Shown: positions 1 through 10,465, counted from the first letter of the stretch. The stretch: 17,478 bases of DNA from Antrodiella citrinella (GCA_004802725.1 SGPM01000457.1:1-17478), one strand, 5' to 3'. Notes: generated by a model from the sequence alone, not told the origin. Translations and numbers: made by a program.

Positions 1-170
1 TCCCACCCTACCCTCACACCCTACCACCATACCCTCCACCCTACCAACCTACCCTCCCACCATACCACCATACCATTCCAGACATCAACCCTACCATGGA
101 TGGTAAGGTTCACCCTCCCACCCTTCCACCCTACACATACACCTTTTCACCCCACCCATCCAGCCTCATA
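1..170. repeat. Degenerate C-rich minisatellite
   Basis: The first 170 bases are almost free of G and consist of imperfect runs of a CCACCCTACC-like unit (CCCTACC, ACCACCATACC, CCTCCCACC). The pattern decays to the right. It resembles a decayed minisatellite. The CCCTA core is reminiscent of the telomere repeat, but the units are irregular and never form a clean (CCCTAA)n run, so I do not call it a telomere. From 171 to 323 I see no further feature; that stretch would be the 3' flank of the gene that ends at 324. Confidence 0.6.
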
Positions 171-323
171 GCCTACCATAATGATTTGCACCCATCCACA
201 GAGGAGGTTGGGTCCAACTGCTTCTCTTCAATGATGCACACATTGACCACATCAAATTATTTTTGTAGCACAATACTATTGTATGCAAAGTAGCAGGGAT
301 CAAGTGCGGAATGTATTGACAAG

Positions 324-3300
324 TTATTCTAGATTCTGTAATTCTACTGCTATCTCCACCCTCCTTGCATCCATACTGTCCAACCGCGATATCATTTCAA
401 TGGCCTCCACGTCTGACATTGCCCGAATTACGTCCTGGGAGAGTGAGTCCAACTCATGGCGCTCATTCTTCAACATCGTGTCCTCAGCCAACAAAGCATT
501 CCTCTTGCTAACAATCAGCCTCTTCTGTAACATAACTTGTGCACCTCTAGCAGCGGGAATAGATCCCACCACATTGGTACCTCTTCCGGCCGGCGGGTCA
601 AGCTGACTGTCCTCGCCTTCAAAGGTCACTGAGGATGGTCCTGCTATGGCGTTGGCATTCCCGCGAGACTCCGATGGCTCACGGATGGGACGCGATGATG
701 GTCCTGCAACGGTGCTTGCATCGTTCCCGTGAGGCCCTGACGGCCGACGGATAGGGCGCGGTGGCATCGGCACCGGCGACGAAGGGAACTCGCTTGGCAG
801 CACATCATCGTCTACCTTAACCTTCTTCTGTTTCCGTGAATCTTCTTCAGACTCGGAGTCATCTTCCAGCTCACGCTTCGCCCTTACCCCTGCCAACGAC
901 TTCCCTTCGCCTTTCTTCAACTTCGCCTTGTAAGAAAGAGAGTCGCAAACGCGAAAGAGAACTTTACCATCCGCGTCAGTCACGAGCGGAATCATATCGC
1001 ACTCTTTCGTGCCGACCGCGTACGACTGTTCTTCTAGAAATGATGTTTACACACTGAGTAGACAGCAATACTGAGGTATGTACCTTTCGTAAGGAAACTG
1101 AACTGCAGCCCTAAGCCCGGTCCAACCATTCCTAGTGGATGTGTCGCATAATCATAGGCAGGACCAGGGACCCACTCAGGCCTGCAGTTGGCCGGCACGT
1201 TGCTTACTCGGACCATGTTGCGTAGAGCAAACGTGAGGAATGTGCGACCGGGAAAATTGCGGACTGTCTTGGGATGGAGCAAGACGGCTGTGCGCAAAGA
1301 AACATTATAGCTTTTATCATAATCTTCAAACGACACGACGCCACTTACAGAGAGCTGTTCGACATTGTTCAACGTATATTTTACTCGCGTCGTCGCGGTT
1401 GTCACCACTCTCGGTCTTGCTCTTCTTGCTCCTCTTGCGCTTGCCAGACTTCATGGTTGTCTCCCCATCAGGCTGATTACTGGAACCAGCGGTAGGCGTC
1501 GGAGCAATGAAGGGATTTGTGGGTCGCACATCGGGCACAGGGAAGTAATCGGAGTATGGCGGGATCGGTTCGTCACGTATCCACCCACTCGCTTTTAACT
1601 TCATCCGACTGTCATAGAAAGGTCAGCCAATGAGCTCGCCAGATGACCACGACACATACCTAATCGCCATTGTCAGATACGAAGAGATGTTGCGCATCAA
1701 GTGGTTGTTGACAGACAACAACTCCGAGACATCCGTCGAATTGCCGAAATACTGCAAGTGACTTGTTCCTCGGTTATCAAGAGTTGGGTGGATTACCACT
1801 CCTAAAACATGTGTTCCATGGACCCGCCCCGCTATCCTTCCCTGTGCTTGTAAGTTTGTATGGATATCAGAGCGGAGTGAATGGCTGCACTCACCATGTC
1901 ATTGAACTCCTTAGCGAAACCCTCAACTCTCTCCAGAATTTTCTCGCTCTTGTCGTACGCAGAATCGCCATTCCTTAATCTTGTCTCTATGCCCTCCCTG
2001 ACCAATGTGATAAAGTCTTCGGGATTCTGGTCAGCGTCAGGCAACCCCAGTTCCTTGTTCAGTTCACGCCATGCGACAGCGCAACGTCTGTTGACTGCCG
2101 TAGTATCCTCTGTCGACAGCAATAAGTAGATGTCACCCTATGCTATCGGTCGTGCTCACCTCCCGGTCGTTTCGCAGTCTCTGGATCCATAGCGTAAGCT
2201 TTCTGGAAGTCATTGTAGTCGTTCTTCCTATTGTGGCTGAGTGAAAGAGTTCCGAACCCAAGATACCGGACCAAAGTCTCCATCGGCTTTGCGAACTCTC
2301 GAGAATATCCAGCCAGCGCCCTGCCAATCAGCTCCCCGAGTTCGATCAGCTTCTCTTGGGCTGGCTTGTCCAACGGTCCAGGCTTCGACTTTGGGGCATC
2401 TTGATCAAGGAGATGTGCAGTGTCGTTGACTATCTTCCGAAGGTCGTCGAGGAAGTGCGTCTCACTCGGCATGAAGAACGCAGGGACAGGATCATCCTCT
2501 GCCACAACGGCCGGCTCGTCATCATTGTGGTCCTTCTTGGACCTGCGCTTCTTCTTCTCGCCTCCTGAACCCGCCCTCTGCTTCCCCCTCGCTTTACTAG
2601 ACATCTTTGCCTTCTTTGGCTTATTCGAACCTCCTTCCTCACTTGATAAATCCAGATCGACCTCAGACTCATCGTCATCGGACGAGATGGGCGCGACTAC
2701 CGCCTTGCCGTCAGCGGTGTAATGTGTCCGACGTTTCTTGTCCGTCTGCGCAAAATCATCCGACGCTTGTGACGCGTCACTGTTGAACTCGCAGCCGTCT
2801 TCGCCTTCGTCCGCCTCACGGTCGTCCACCTCATGACGCTGGCGAGTGGATCGTCTCGTTGGAAGACCGTCGAGAACAGGGGAGACAATGATACCCAAAG
2901 GAACAGCATGTCCCGATGGCGAGCTGACCACCGCTGGTAGTGCCTCGGGGTTCTCAGAGTTCTCAGGATGTGGTGGCAACTCAGATGTGGCCTATGTGAA
3001 AGCATTAAGTGAGGGAAATTAACATAGGCGATGTCCGACCATATACGCACATAAACACCTTTCTCAAAGGTGGTTGCGTTCCCCGCAATTTGACGAAGCC
3101 CTGGATTGTCGAGACCCCCCTTGTGACTCACAGTCAGCCACCGATCACGATGTAGGATCACGAAAAGCACGTACCGTGTCGTCAATGTCGCGGGTCTCTT
3201 GAAAGACATTGGCAGGAGCCTGCTGCTCGAACGCAGCAACCTAGCTCAAAATTGGTGAGACAAGTGTATGCAAATGTGTCACACCGTATACCCGTCTCAA

Positions 3301-3995
3301 TAGACTGGCCATACGGGCGAGAAAACCCCACCGAATACCCGTCTCAATAGACTGGCCATTCAGGGAAGCAAGGGAGGGAAGGGGTGCAGTGCAGAGGGAA
3401 GGAAGCGAAGGGGGAGGGAGGAGACTAACCTTTGTGTCGGCGATAATCTCGTTCGACTTCGTTGATCCTTTCTTGCCCACTTCTTCCGCCTTCAGATTCG
3501 ATGGTCCAGCAGCCACCACAACCTGTTCGTGATGTCAGCTGTTTGAATTACATCCAACAACGTGGTCTGACCTTATCACCTTCCGAGCCATCCGCCTTTT
3601 CGTCCATGAGCATTGCCTTGTCGTGTGACCCATCAGCCATGGCTCCCTGTGCATGCATGATGTCAGAGTTGGAAATCATGCTGTAGCATGTCAAGACCTA
3701 CGCTTTGAGGGGAAGGGCCGCCGTCAGGCTGTTCCTCGAGGACTGCTGGTTCTGTTGCCGCCAGTTGCTTCTGTTTCTTTCGTGCTGCAGGCTTTTTTGC
3801 CGCCACACCGCTGCCAGTAGACGCCTGAAAATCAAATGAGCACTACGACAGATGTACCCATGAAGCACGACTCACTTTCCCCCCTCGACTGAGTGGTCTC
3901 TCCAACGCTGCCTTCGCTTTCTCCGACGGCCTTCGGTTCCGACTGGCACGCGGAGGCGGCTCCTGGACCTCATTGGTGTTCTGAAGTGCGGACAT
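324..3995 (-). CDS. Unknown 982-aa charged, NLS-rich protein (12 exons)
   Basis: I do not recognise a family. Exons on the minus strand: 3995-3876, 3824-3702, 3646-3572, 3522-3430, 3240-3175, 3119-3051, 2991-2160, 2109-1895, 1841-1660, 1608-1349, 1287-1084, 1033-324. All junctions are GT-AG and keep frame, giving 2949 nt and 982 aa. Introns are 49-61 bp, except intron 4 (3241-3429, 189 bp), which holds a tandem repeat. Residues about 1-180 are basic and low-complexity. Residues 287-302 are acidic (SSDDDESEVDLD), followed by a basic NLS-like block at 306-335 (KKKRRSKK). A more structured stretch follows (about 345-600). A second basic block lies at 648-656 (KRKRSKKSK), then a conserved-looking segment in exon 11 (HPKTVRNFPGRTFLTFALRN). 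The C-terminal exon has an RKQKKVKVDDD motif, a duplicated 21-residue segment and a helical tail. Nuclear location is inferred. The first ATG is at 3995; the frame stays open upstream through a 42-bp repeat to an ATG at 4220, so a longer N-terminus is possible. It is co-oriented with the KDZ gene upstream. Confidence 0.75.
634..760. repeat. 63-bp tandem duplication within coding exon 12
   Basis: Two imperfect 63-bp units start at 634 and 697. Read on the minus strand they encode two 21-residue copies of the pattern RPIR-x-PS...GN...AGPSS. The unit is a multiple of three, so the frame is kept. This is a typical expansion in a disordered linker of the 982-aa protein. Confidence 0.75.
3286..3365. 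repeat. 47-bp tandem repeat in intron 4
   Basis: A 25-bp segment at 3288-3312 is repeated exactly at 3335-3359, an offset of 47 bp, with imperfect flanks. It lies inside the 189-bp intron 3241-3429 of the 982-aa gene and explains why that intron is over three times longer than its neighbours. To its right (3360-3425) the intron is purine-rich on the plus strand, giving a long pyrimidine tract in the transcript near the 5' splice site. Confidence 0.8.
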
Positions 3996-4093
3996 CAGGG
4001 TGGGAGGGTGATGGTTCTGAATGGAGGGGTCAACAGACAGGGTGGGAGGGTGATGGTTCTGAATGGAGGGGTCAACAGACAGGGTGGTTGGGT
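3996..4093. repeat. 42-bp tandem repeat (about 2.3 copies) next to a start codon
   Basis: A 42-bp unit repeats without mismatch from 3996, with a second copy from 4038 and a partial third from 4080. The repeat directly abuts the proposed ATG at 3995 of the 982-aa gene. As 42 is a multiple of three, the minus-strand frame stays open through it and would read repeated 14-residue units (core VDPSIQNHHPPTL). It is therefore either 5' leader/promoter sequence or an N-terminal coding repeat. Confidence 0.85.
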
Positions 4094-4558
4094 GTGCAGG
4101 GCACTCAGCGACGCGTGTGACCACATTCCAACTAGTCAACAACAACCATTCACGCACAAACAAAAAACCCAAGAAGGGCGACCTCCGCGAACACCAGAGC
4201 CCACGTGCCACTCCTGTCAATAGATGAGCAATGCCAAGCCTGAAAATGAGAAAATGATCAGCTGTGCCTCACCACTTGAGAGAAGGGACACTCACCACCT
4301 GAGATATGTTGACAGTCCAAGACTGTTCGTCACACCTTACAACTGAGTTTACCATATTATCTCAGTGCTGGCTACTCCCTGCTCAGGAGTGATACATTCA
4401 ACGTCTGTGTAATCGCAACAATGTCCGCGAGCTACCAATTCAAATGACAATATATACAAATAATTTACAGAGTCCCCCACCCAACAAATTCAAATCGCTG
4501 AAGATAACGTCCCACTTTCTTCCAAAATAGAATGATGTGAATCACCGGCATGAACAAT
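4094..4558. other. Intergenic region between the KDZ-Ulp1 gene and the 982-aa gene
   Basis: This stretch separates the stop codon at 4559 from the upstream side of the 982-aa gene. It would hold the 3' UTR of the former and the promoter of the latter, both on the minus strand. An AT-rich block with ATATATAC lies at about 4448-4460. I see no ORF, RNA gene or canonical polyadenylation hexamer, and could not recognise element ends. Confidence 0.5.
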
Positions 4559-7500
4559 TCAAGAATCGTCACGTTGCAACGACTTCAGCATTTCGGCAAA
4601 CAATCTTCGCCGGAGTTTGGTAATATGACCCACAGAGCCCCATCGCGCTCGATGGGCTACCTTTGACTCGTGGCGCACGGGTTGTTCACGGACCATGGTC
4701 TTGACCCACTCAAAATCACGGATGATCTCCCCAAAAAACCACACCACAAACACCCCGCAATCCGTATAGTTAGGTTGCATTGGTCCCTGTTCATACATCA
4801 GTGCCTTTCCTACAGTCAACGTATCAATCACATACCACTATATTTATATGATGCGCCCTGCTCCGGATCTGCTTACCATCCCTCTGAGCCCGGGCAACGA
4901 GATATTTCTCCGCCGAACGTTTGATCTCATCGCGCGGGTATCCAAGAGGATCGAAACTCAGGATGCAACAGTCGGTCCTGTATAACAAATGCGTATGGAT
5001 GATCACGTGATCATTCAGTGAAAGCCAGACAACTCACTCAAGACGGTCCATATTTCCAGACGTGTCCGGCAGCATTGTCAGACGATCCGGGTGTAAGATC
5101 ACCAGCATAAACCAGTGTGTCCTTGTGTATCATTAGCGACCTCCGCGACAACATAGGAATGTAAACTTACTCCTCTACTGCGTTAATAGGCAGCACAACA
5201 ACCTCCCGCCCCCAGATAACGGATCCGATCATCTTTTCGGGCTTTCGATACAAGCTCATCAAATTNTCACTGCTGACGTTCCTGCAAGGCCATGTCATTT
5301 GCTTTCGTTCGAGTGCCACATACTCCCACTCACAATTTGCTACTCGCCAATGGATCAAAAACCGAGCAGCTACTACGGGGTAGCCCGCCATCCTTGTACT
5401 TCCTCCATTGCAATCTAGACGAAGTTTCAGTTCTGAATCACAACACAAACATTGGCGAAGTCCAGCTTACTCAAACCCAATGCGCACGCAGGTGTCGTTC
5501 AAGAAGCTGTGATAACCGCCTTCGAACCCTTCCATGCGATACAGTTCTCCGAACATCACTGGCTCATACGCCTCCGGTGTATAGTAGAACCTTCCAGCAC
5601 TGGGTGATATTCTCATAAGTAATAATAAACAACACACGTCGATGAGCATACCTTGCTGTGGGCCGTGCCTCCATAGGAAGCTCTGGGGGCACCATGACTG
5701 CTGAACCCATTCGATAAGGCACCAGCCAACGTTCGGGAGGCTCGACAGGGTCCATAATGGGAGATGTCTTGAGCTCGACACCGGTTTGGTTCGTACCTAC
5801 AACGCCGACCCCCATTGATTCGCCATTGACATCGTAAATGCGCCCCCAAAACTGACCTTCCGGCACAGCCTTCAACGTACTCATCGCTGGTATGACCGCC
5901 TTCCTTCTATTGAACAAAGTCAGCGCCATGAATGAACATAGACTCATAATACTTACTGATCTGCCTTGCTCATTACCGGCGGCGGGGGCGCGATGACAAC
6001 TCCCTCCTTCTCACCGTCGGCCTTGGGATTGGCTTTCAACCTCACTGAACGGGTCTGAGGTTTGGCCTTGATAGGATCTTCAGACGTCATGGTATCCGGC
6101 CAAGAGTCGGTAGTATTCCTTTTCAAGGTCTCCGAGGACGTGACAGCTTCAAGGAATATTGTGGGTGCGAAGCCCTTGTCATGGGACTTCGTGGCTGGTG
6201 TTGACGTCTTAACCATCCCGACATTGTTCGATATCTTGGTGGAAGTCGTGCTGGTGTTGTTCGCCTCGCGCGAAGATCCTGTACGTATGCCACTCATCCT
6301 TGGGGGCGAATTCGAAACAGCCTCTCCCTGGAGCGTGGTGGACGGTGATTCAAACTTAAGAGGAACAGCAGACATCCTAAAAGAGTCTTAGTTCACACAT
6401 CGTTCAGAGCGAGCCATGGACGTACCTGCGTAAACGCGCCTGCAGCTTCTGTCTGACATCGGTCTCCGATCCAGACACCATCACCGGACGTGAGGTTCTC
6501 GAAGGACGAGCCTCATTCAGAAGCACAGTGGACTGCGACTCGAGCTGAGGAGGCATGGTAGGCACACTGAATCGACCTTAGTTCACATATCATTCGGCTC
6601 ACGCGATGCACGCACCTGTTNACACGCGCCTGCAGCTTGTGTCGGACATCCGTCACAGCTGTAGACCCCATCACTGCACCTGTGCTTCTTGGAGGGTTAG
6701 CATACGATACTGGGTCATCAAATTGAAACGTACCTGCTAGCACGGGCCTTGCCAAGACGGACTGCCAATCTGTGTCTCACGTCGTCGTCGCACTGAACAC
6801 CTTCCATTGAGACAACATCGCTAGGGCTGCACTGAACATCTTCCGGGGCCACAGCAGCATTGCTAGGACTACCACTTAATTCACGTATCCAACACAGAGA
6901 GAAGGAACATACCGTTGTAAACGTTTTTCCAACGCTCCTCTGACCCCTTTGCTGGTCGCTTGGTCGTGCTCATGAATCCGGTGACTTTCACAATAAATGA
7001 GTATTGCAACACCTCAAGATGAACATCATACGTACTCTTCCACACCCATTCCAGAATAAAACCCTTCGTCGTTCCCATTGCTTGCCGGAGGGTCCTCGTT
7101 ATTCACGGTATGACTACAAAGTGCCATCAAGATAAGACCATTGAGAAGGAGCGACAAGCTTACCTGGCTAAATGTGATTCTAGTCTTCGCCTGACGACGG
7201 AAGTTGCTAGTAGTGCGAACGCTCCGTTCAAGGCGATCCATCTCGAACCGTCTCTCTCGCATCCTCTGACGAATTCGTGTCCGCAGTGCGAGTGCCTTGA
7301 CACGGTACTTCACAAAGTCATTCTTCTTCAACTTCTCGAGGTCCACCTTGTCCTGGACGCCCAATTTACTCATTTCGCTATCCTGACGAGCCTGGAAGCG
7401 ATGTTGTGTGGTCGAAAGAACGTCTCGCTGAGCTGCCACTGAGGATAATGTCTCCAAGTTTGTGGTCTCCATCGCTTTCGTCTCCAGTGTGGCCAGCTCC

Positions 7501-10094
7501 TCAGCAATATTATCAATAGTTCGTTGCAGCTGAAGAACAAGGTCGATGGTCTTCTTCGCGAGATTCTGATCTTGCCCTACCTCACAAAATTTAGCAACAT
7601 CAACATGGCACTATGAGGATGTTGCTTACGAGGCTGAGGTTTCGTCTGTGCTTCTATCTGCTTCTTGTATTCTGCTCGCAGCTCCTCATCGCTCACGACG
7701 GTACCGTAAGTTATCCGCAGATCCTCGCGGAACTCCAGCATCTCAGCCCTTTTTCTACAAGCTTTCCCCCACTTCTTTACCAACCATGCGGCGATCTGTC
7801 GGAGCGATTGCCCTCTATGGAACTGGACCTGAATGTCTAACACCATCTTGCGCTGGTAGAACTGTACAAATAACATGAATAAGCCGTGTCGTAAAAATAT
7901 AAGCAGATTCACATACTCCGCTCACACGCAAGCTCGCGATTAGTGGTTGCAGCATATGCCATGACCTCTCACAGCCCTCACCATCCGACAATCCCCATCC
8001 AACACACTTTCGAGGGTGGTACATCAGCTGACATGCCCACTCATGACCGTACGCGTGGAAGACCGCTAGCGCAAACAGGAAGCGGCGAAGGTCATCTCCC
8101 AGAAACCCAAACTGCCTGCAGCTGCGTTCCAGCTGACACGCAATATCATACAGGAGTCCGATCGTTGCCCGCTTCGGTAGATGCTTGAGGAGCTCGAAGA
8201 TCAGAGCTAAGGCATAGTACTGCTTCTCTCCGGCAGATGTCATGTTGACCAACCAAATGATTCGGTCGTGGCGACAGACCATCGCCATGAGACCCGTATC
8301 CGCGAAGTACTTGGTGCTCGCCTTGACCCTCTTCTCGTCTGCTGCCTTGAACGACTCGTGACAAGTGTCTAAGACTGAGTTCGGTATCTTCATGCCGTCC
8401 TCAACCTTGTCCTCGGGAGTCTCCTTCGGTTCCTTCGGTGGACCCTTCTTTCCCTTCGTCGGACGGAGCTTCTCAACCAGCCTCTCGGCTTCTGCAACAG
8501 CTTCGTCTGAGAGAAAGCATGTCCGCGGATGCACACGAGGTGCGTCATACTGTCCACCCGCAGTTCGCCTTCTCTTCTGTGTGAAACATCCGTCGACCAT
8601 AGCAACGACCTGCGGTCTTCGAAAGATCTCAGTGAACATGCACCCTTAACAGATAACAGAAACCAACATACCCTTCAAATCCAGCTGCAACCATCTTCTC
8701 GAATACGTAAGGGGCAAAACAAGCGGGGCACGCCTTCTGCAGGTATGAAGACGGATGTTGCAGCCCAGGCTCTTCAGACGCCTGATCAGGCTCTGTAGTC
8801 CGTTGTGACTCCGACGCCGACGCATTCGGGAGTACTGGGGATGGGGCTTGCCTCTCCGGCGGGGACGCAGACATGTCCACNTCGGATGACTGGGCTGCTG
8901 AAGCAGGTATGTCCGCANGCGCCGAAGGCGGTGCCGGACCAGACATGTCCACTGAGGTTCGACTATCCACATCAGCCGGTAACCCTGTAGCATACGCAAT
9001 GAGTATCACAACACTTCCGTAAGCATGCATAACCCTCACTTGACTTCTCCAGGAGCAAACGAGCATTATCAACGATCTCCNTAATTTTGGCTTCCGCCGC
9101 ATTCACAAGAACCGTATACCACTGCAGCGACTTCCCGAACCTCTGTCGCAGAGAGTTCTGATCAAATAGACGTTGGTGTCAATACTGATAAGGAATATGC
9201 AAATACATACCTTCCAATCGAGCTTATACGCCCGCTTGCCAAGTGAAGCCTCCAACGCGCCGCACCAGGCAGACACATTCGGCGCAGCACGCACAGATAG
9301 TTCGCAGACAAAGTCTAACATTGCCATATCAACAGCCAATGTCGGAAGGACAGGAGCACAGGGGAAAAGTCCTTTGCGAACGAGCTGCAATACAGCTGGT
9401 GAACACTTGCAAATCTGAAGTGACATCGACTCGATACCTGAGATCTGATGTTAAAAAGCGAATACATACAAAAATGAGGCTACTCACGGTCAAAGTACAC
9501 ACACAAGACTGACAAACGCCTACTTGTATCTCCACATGTGCATGCCTCACCAGCACTTGGACGTTCTCTCAGAGACGTTGTTTGCTCTATCAACTCCAGA
9601 TACGGATCCACAAGACCAGGAATGGTCTGGTCCCAGACATTCCACTGCCTCTCCTTCTTGAGTCGGCTCTGTGGTTTCGTCGACGGGCCGTTGATATGGA
9701 CTGTCTGCGAAGCGGCAAAAAAGTCCTCGTTCTGCGCAAGCGAGTGCCCCTCGAGCCCAACTGAGTCTCCGGACAAGGTGGCTGGTTGCGCACGGGCTCT
9801 CCCAGACTTTACAGGAACCGTCTCACTGCTCCATACGAAGTTTCCACTCGGAGTGACCAAGTCAGGGATGACTTTAGGCCTCTTGGCCCCTCGGAGTGAG
9901 CCCCTGGGAGCCCGTGAGCGAGGAACATCCTCGACTCGGATGAGCTGAATTGGAACTGATCTCTCCCCAGGTGGAAGATCGGGGCCCGACGACGACGACG
10001 ACGACGCGGCAGGCGTGTCTGCAACGATAGCGGCCCGTACGCGTGCCCTAGACTTCTTCTTGCTACCCTCCAGGATCTTCATAAATTTCGACAT
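4559..10094 (-). CDS. KDZ-superfamily transposase with CxC cluster fused to Ulp1-type (C48) protease
   Basis: Exons on the minus strand: 10094-9488, 9437-9211, 9157-9040, 8984-8672, 8616-7917, 7861-7630, 7570-7164, 7094-7032, 6968-6913, 6868-6734, 6687-6616, 6566-6426, 6376-5957, 5906-5652, 5599-5471, 5414-5334, 5281-5171, 5121-5038, 4977-4877, 4809-4559. This gives 4503 nt and 1500 aa in one open frame. Domain order: a disordered basic N-terminus with poly-Ser; a cysteine cluster at about 165-240 (CTCGD, CKC, FPC), like the CxC domains that accompany KDZ transposases; CPAC at 403-406; and the KDZ core at about 423-733. Core motifs are VDGCFTQKR (Asp430), CRHD, YDIACQ (Asp579) and the family hallmark GWGLSDGEGCERSW (Glu635). 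A coiled-coil-rich exon 7 follows (734-868), then four repeated VRxxL..R exons (890-1024), a disordered linker, and an Ulp1 fold at about 1250-1500 with SFLND, HW (His1358), FD (Asp1393) and QPNYTDCG (Gln1429, Cys1435). Expected roles are DNA transposition and cleavage of a SUMO-like modifier, both inferred from family. The start at 10094 is the ATG that opens the conserved frame. Four N bases within exons leave four codons ambiguous, one of them synonymous. Intron 4 needs a downstream acceptor, discussed separately. Confidence 0.9.
4999..5014. other. 16-bp perfect palindrome with central CACGTG, in an intron
   Basis: ATGATCACGTGATCAT is a perfect 16-bp palindrome centred on CACGTG, the E-box bound by bHLH factors. 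It lies in intron 18 (4978-5037), between the exons that carry the catalytic His and Asp of the protease. It could be a regulatory site, but chance cannot be excluded. Confidence 0.4.
6426..6968 (-). repeat. Array of duplicated small exons in the KDZ-Ulp1 gene
   Basis: Exons 9 to 12 (6968-6913, 6868-6734, 6687-6616, 6566-6426) all end in the same motif just before a phase-2 donor: GVRGALEKRLQR, DVRHRLAVRLGKARASR, DVRHKLQARxN and DVRQKLQARLRR. For the last two copies the similarity continues into the following introns, which share TGTGAACTAAG and sit 190 bp apart, and into the start of the next exon (LESQST against FESPST). This shows tandem duplication of an exon-intron unit. The motif is basic and amphipathic; its role is unknown. 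Confidence 0.8.
8617..8671 (-). other. Intron 4 of the KDZ-Ulp1 gene; ambiguous acceptor
   Basis: The donor is GTATGT at 8671. The nearest AG (8646-8645) would shift the frame, while the AG at 8618-8617 restores it, giving a 55-bp intron and joining the CPAC segment to PQVVAMVDGCF. If the first AG were used, the product would be truncated before the transposase core. The downstream choice is inferred from frame and family fit. Confidence 0.6.
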
Positions 10095-10465
10095 GGCAGC
10101 AGCAAAAATGTGAGGGGGAAAACAAAGGACAAAACTTCGCAATATATGCTGCAAGCATATATCAGCGCACATACAATTTGCATTGCGGACACTACTCACC
10201 CGGTGTACCTTGATAATNGGGCCATGTCTGCATGGATAAAATTACATCAGTGGATCGGGACACTACACAATTGGAATTTCAAGACGAGACCGATGCACGG
10301 GCACTACACCAAAATAAATGATCATGATCAAACTACAATAATAATTGACTAGCACTATACAGAACATACACAATATATACAACATAATGATACAAGACCA
10401 GACTGCAAGAAGATTCAGAAGACGCAACAACACGCGACAACCAAGAAAAAAGTCCAGCATACAGA
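10095..10465. promoter_or_regulatory. Upstream region of the KDZ-Ulp1 gene and 3' flank of the 972-aa gene
   Basis: This 371-bp gap must hold both the 3' UTR of the 972-aa gene and the promoter of the KDZ-Ulp1 gene. A pyrimidine-rich stretch on the minus strand (about 10100-10140) precedes the ATG at 10094. A hairpin-forming, TATA-like element lies at 10142-10162. A 12-bp palindrome TGATCATGATCA is at 10319-10330. No AATAAA-like signal is evident on the minus strand for the upstream gene. Confidence 0.5.
10142..10162. promoter_or_regulatory. Inverted repeat with TATA-like arms upstream of the KDZ start
   Basis: Arms ATATATGCT (10142-10150) and AGCATATAT (10154-10162) are perfectly complementary, with a 3-nt spacer. 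The element lies 48-68 bp upstream of the ATG at 10094. It could be the TATA element, a binding site for the transposase or a repressor, or a leader hairpin; the sequence cannot tell these apart. Confidence 0.45.

Noticed and set aside
1..95. Telomere repeat at the left end
   Set aside because: CCCTA cores are present but the units are irregular and interrupted; no clean (CCCTAA)n tract is seen.
324..3995. TET/JBP dioxygenase as the KDZ partner
   Set aside because: No HxD...H iron-binding pattern or double-stranded beta-helix motif could be found in the spliced 982-aa product.
4559..5957. Ulp1 protease as a separate gene with its own start at one of the small exons
   Set aside because: Every upstream exon joins in phase to the KDZ exons, and there is no stop codon or promoter-like gap between them.
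9538..9948. Plus-strand ORFs opposite the KDZ and 972-aa genes (for example 9538-9948, 10478-10951 and 11981-12652)
   Set aside because: They are shadows of well-supported minus-strand exons and show no motif or splice structure of their own.
4559..10094. Terminal inverted repeats and target-site duplication directly flanking the KDZ-Ulp1 gene
   Set aside because: By eye I found no matching inverted ends between 4100-4558 and 10095-10465; the element may be larger than this gene.
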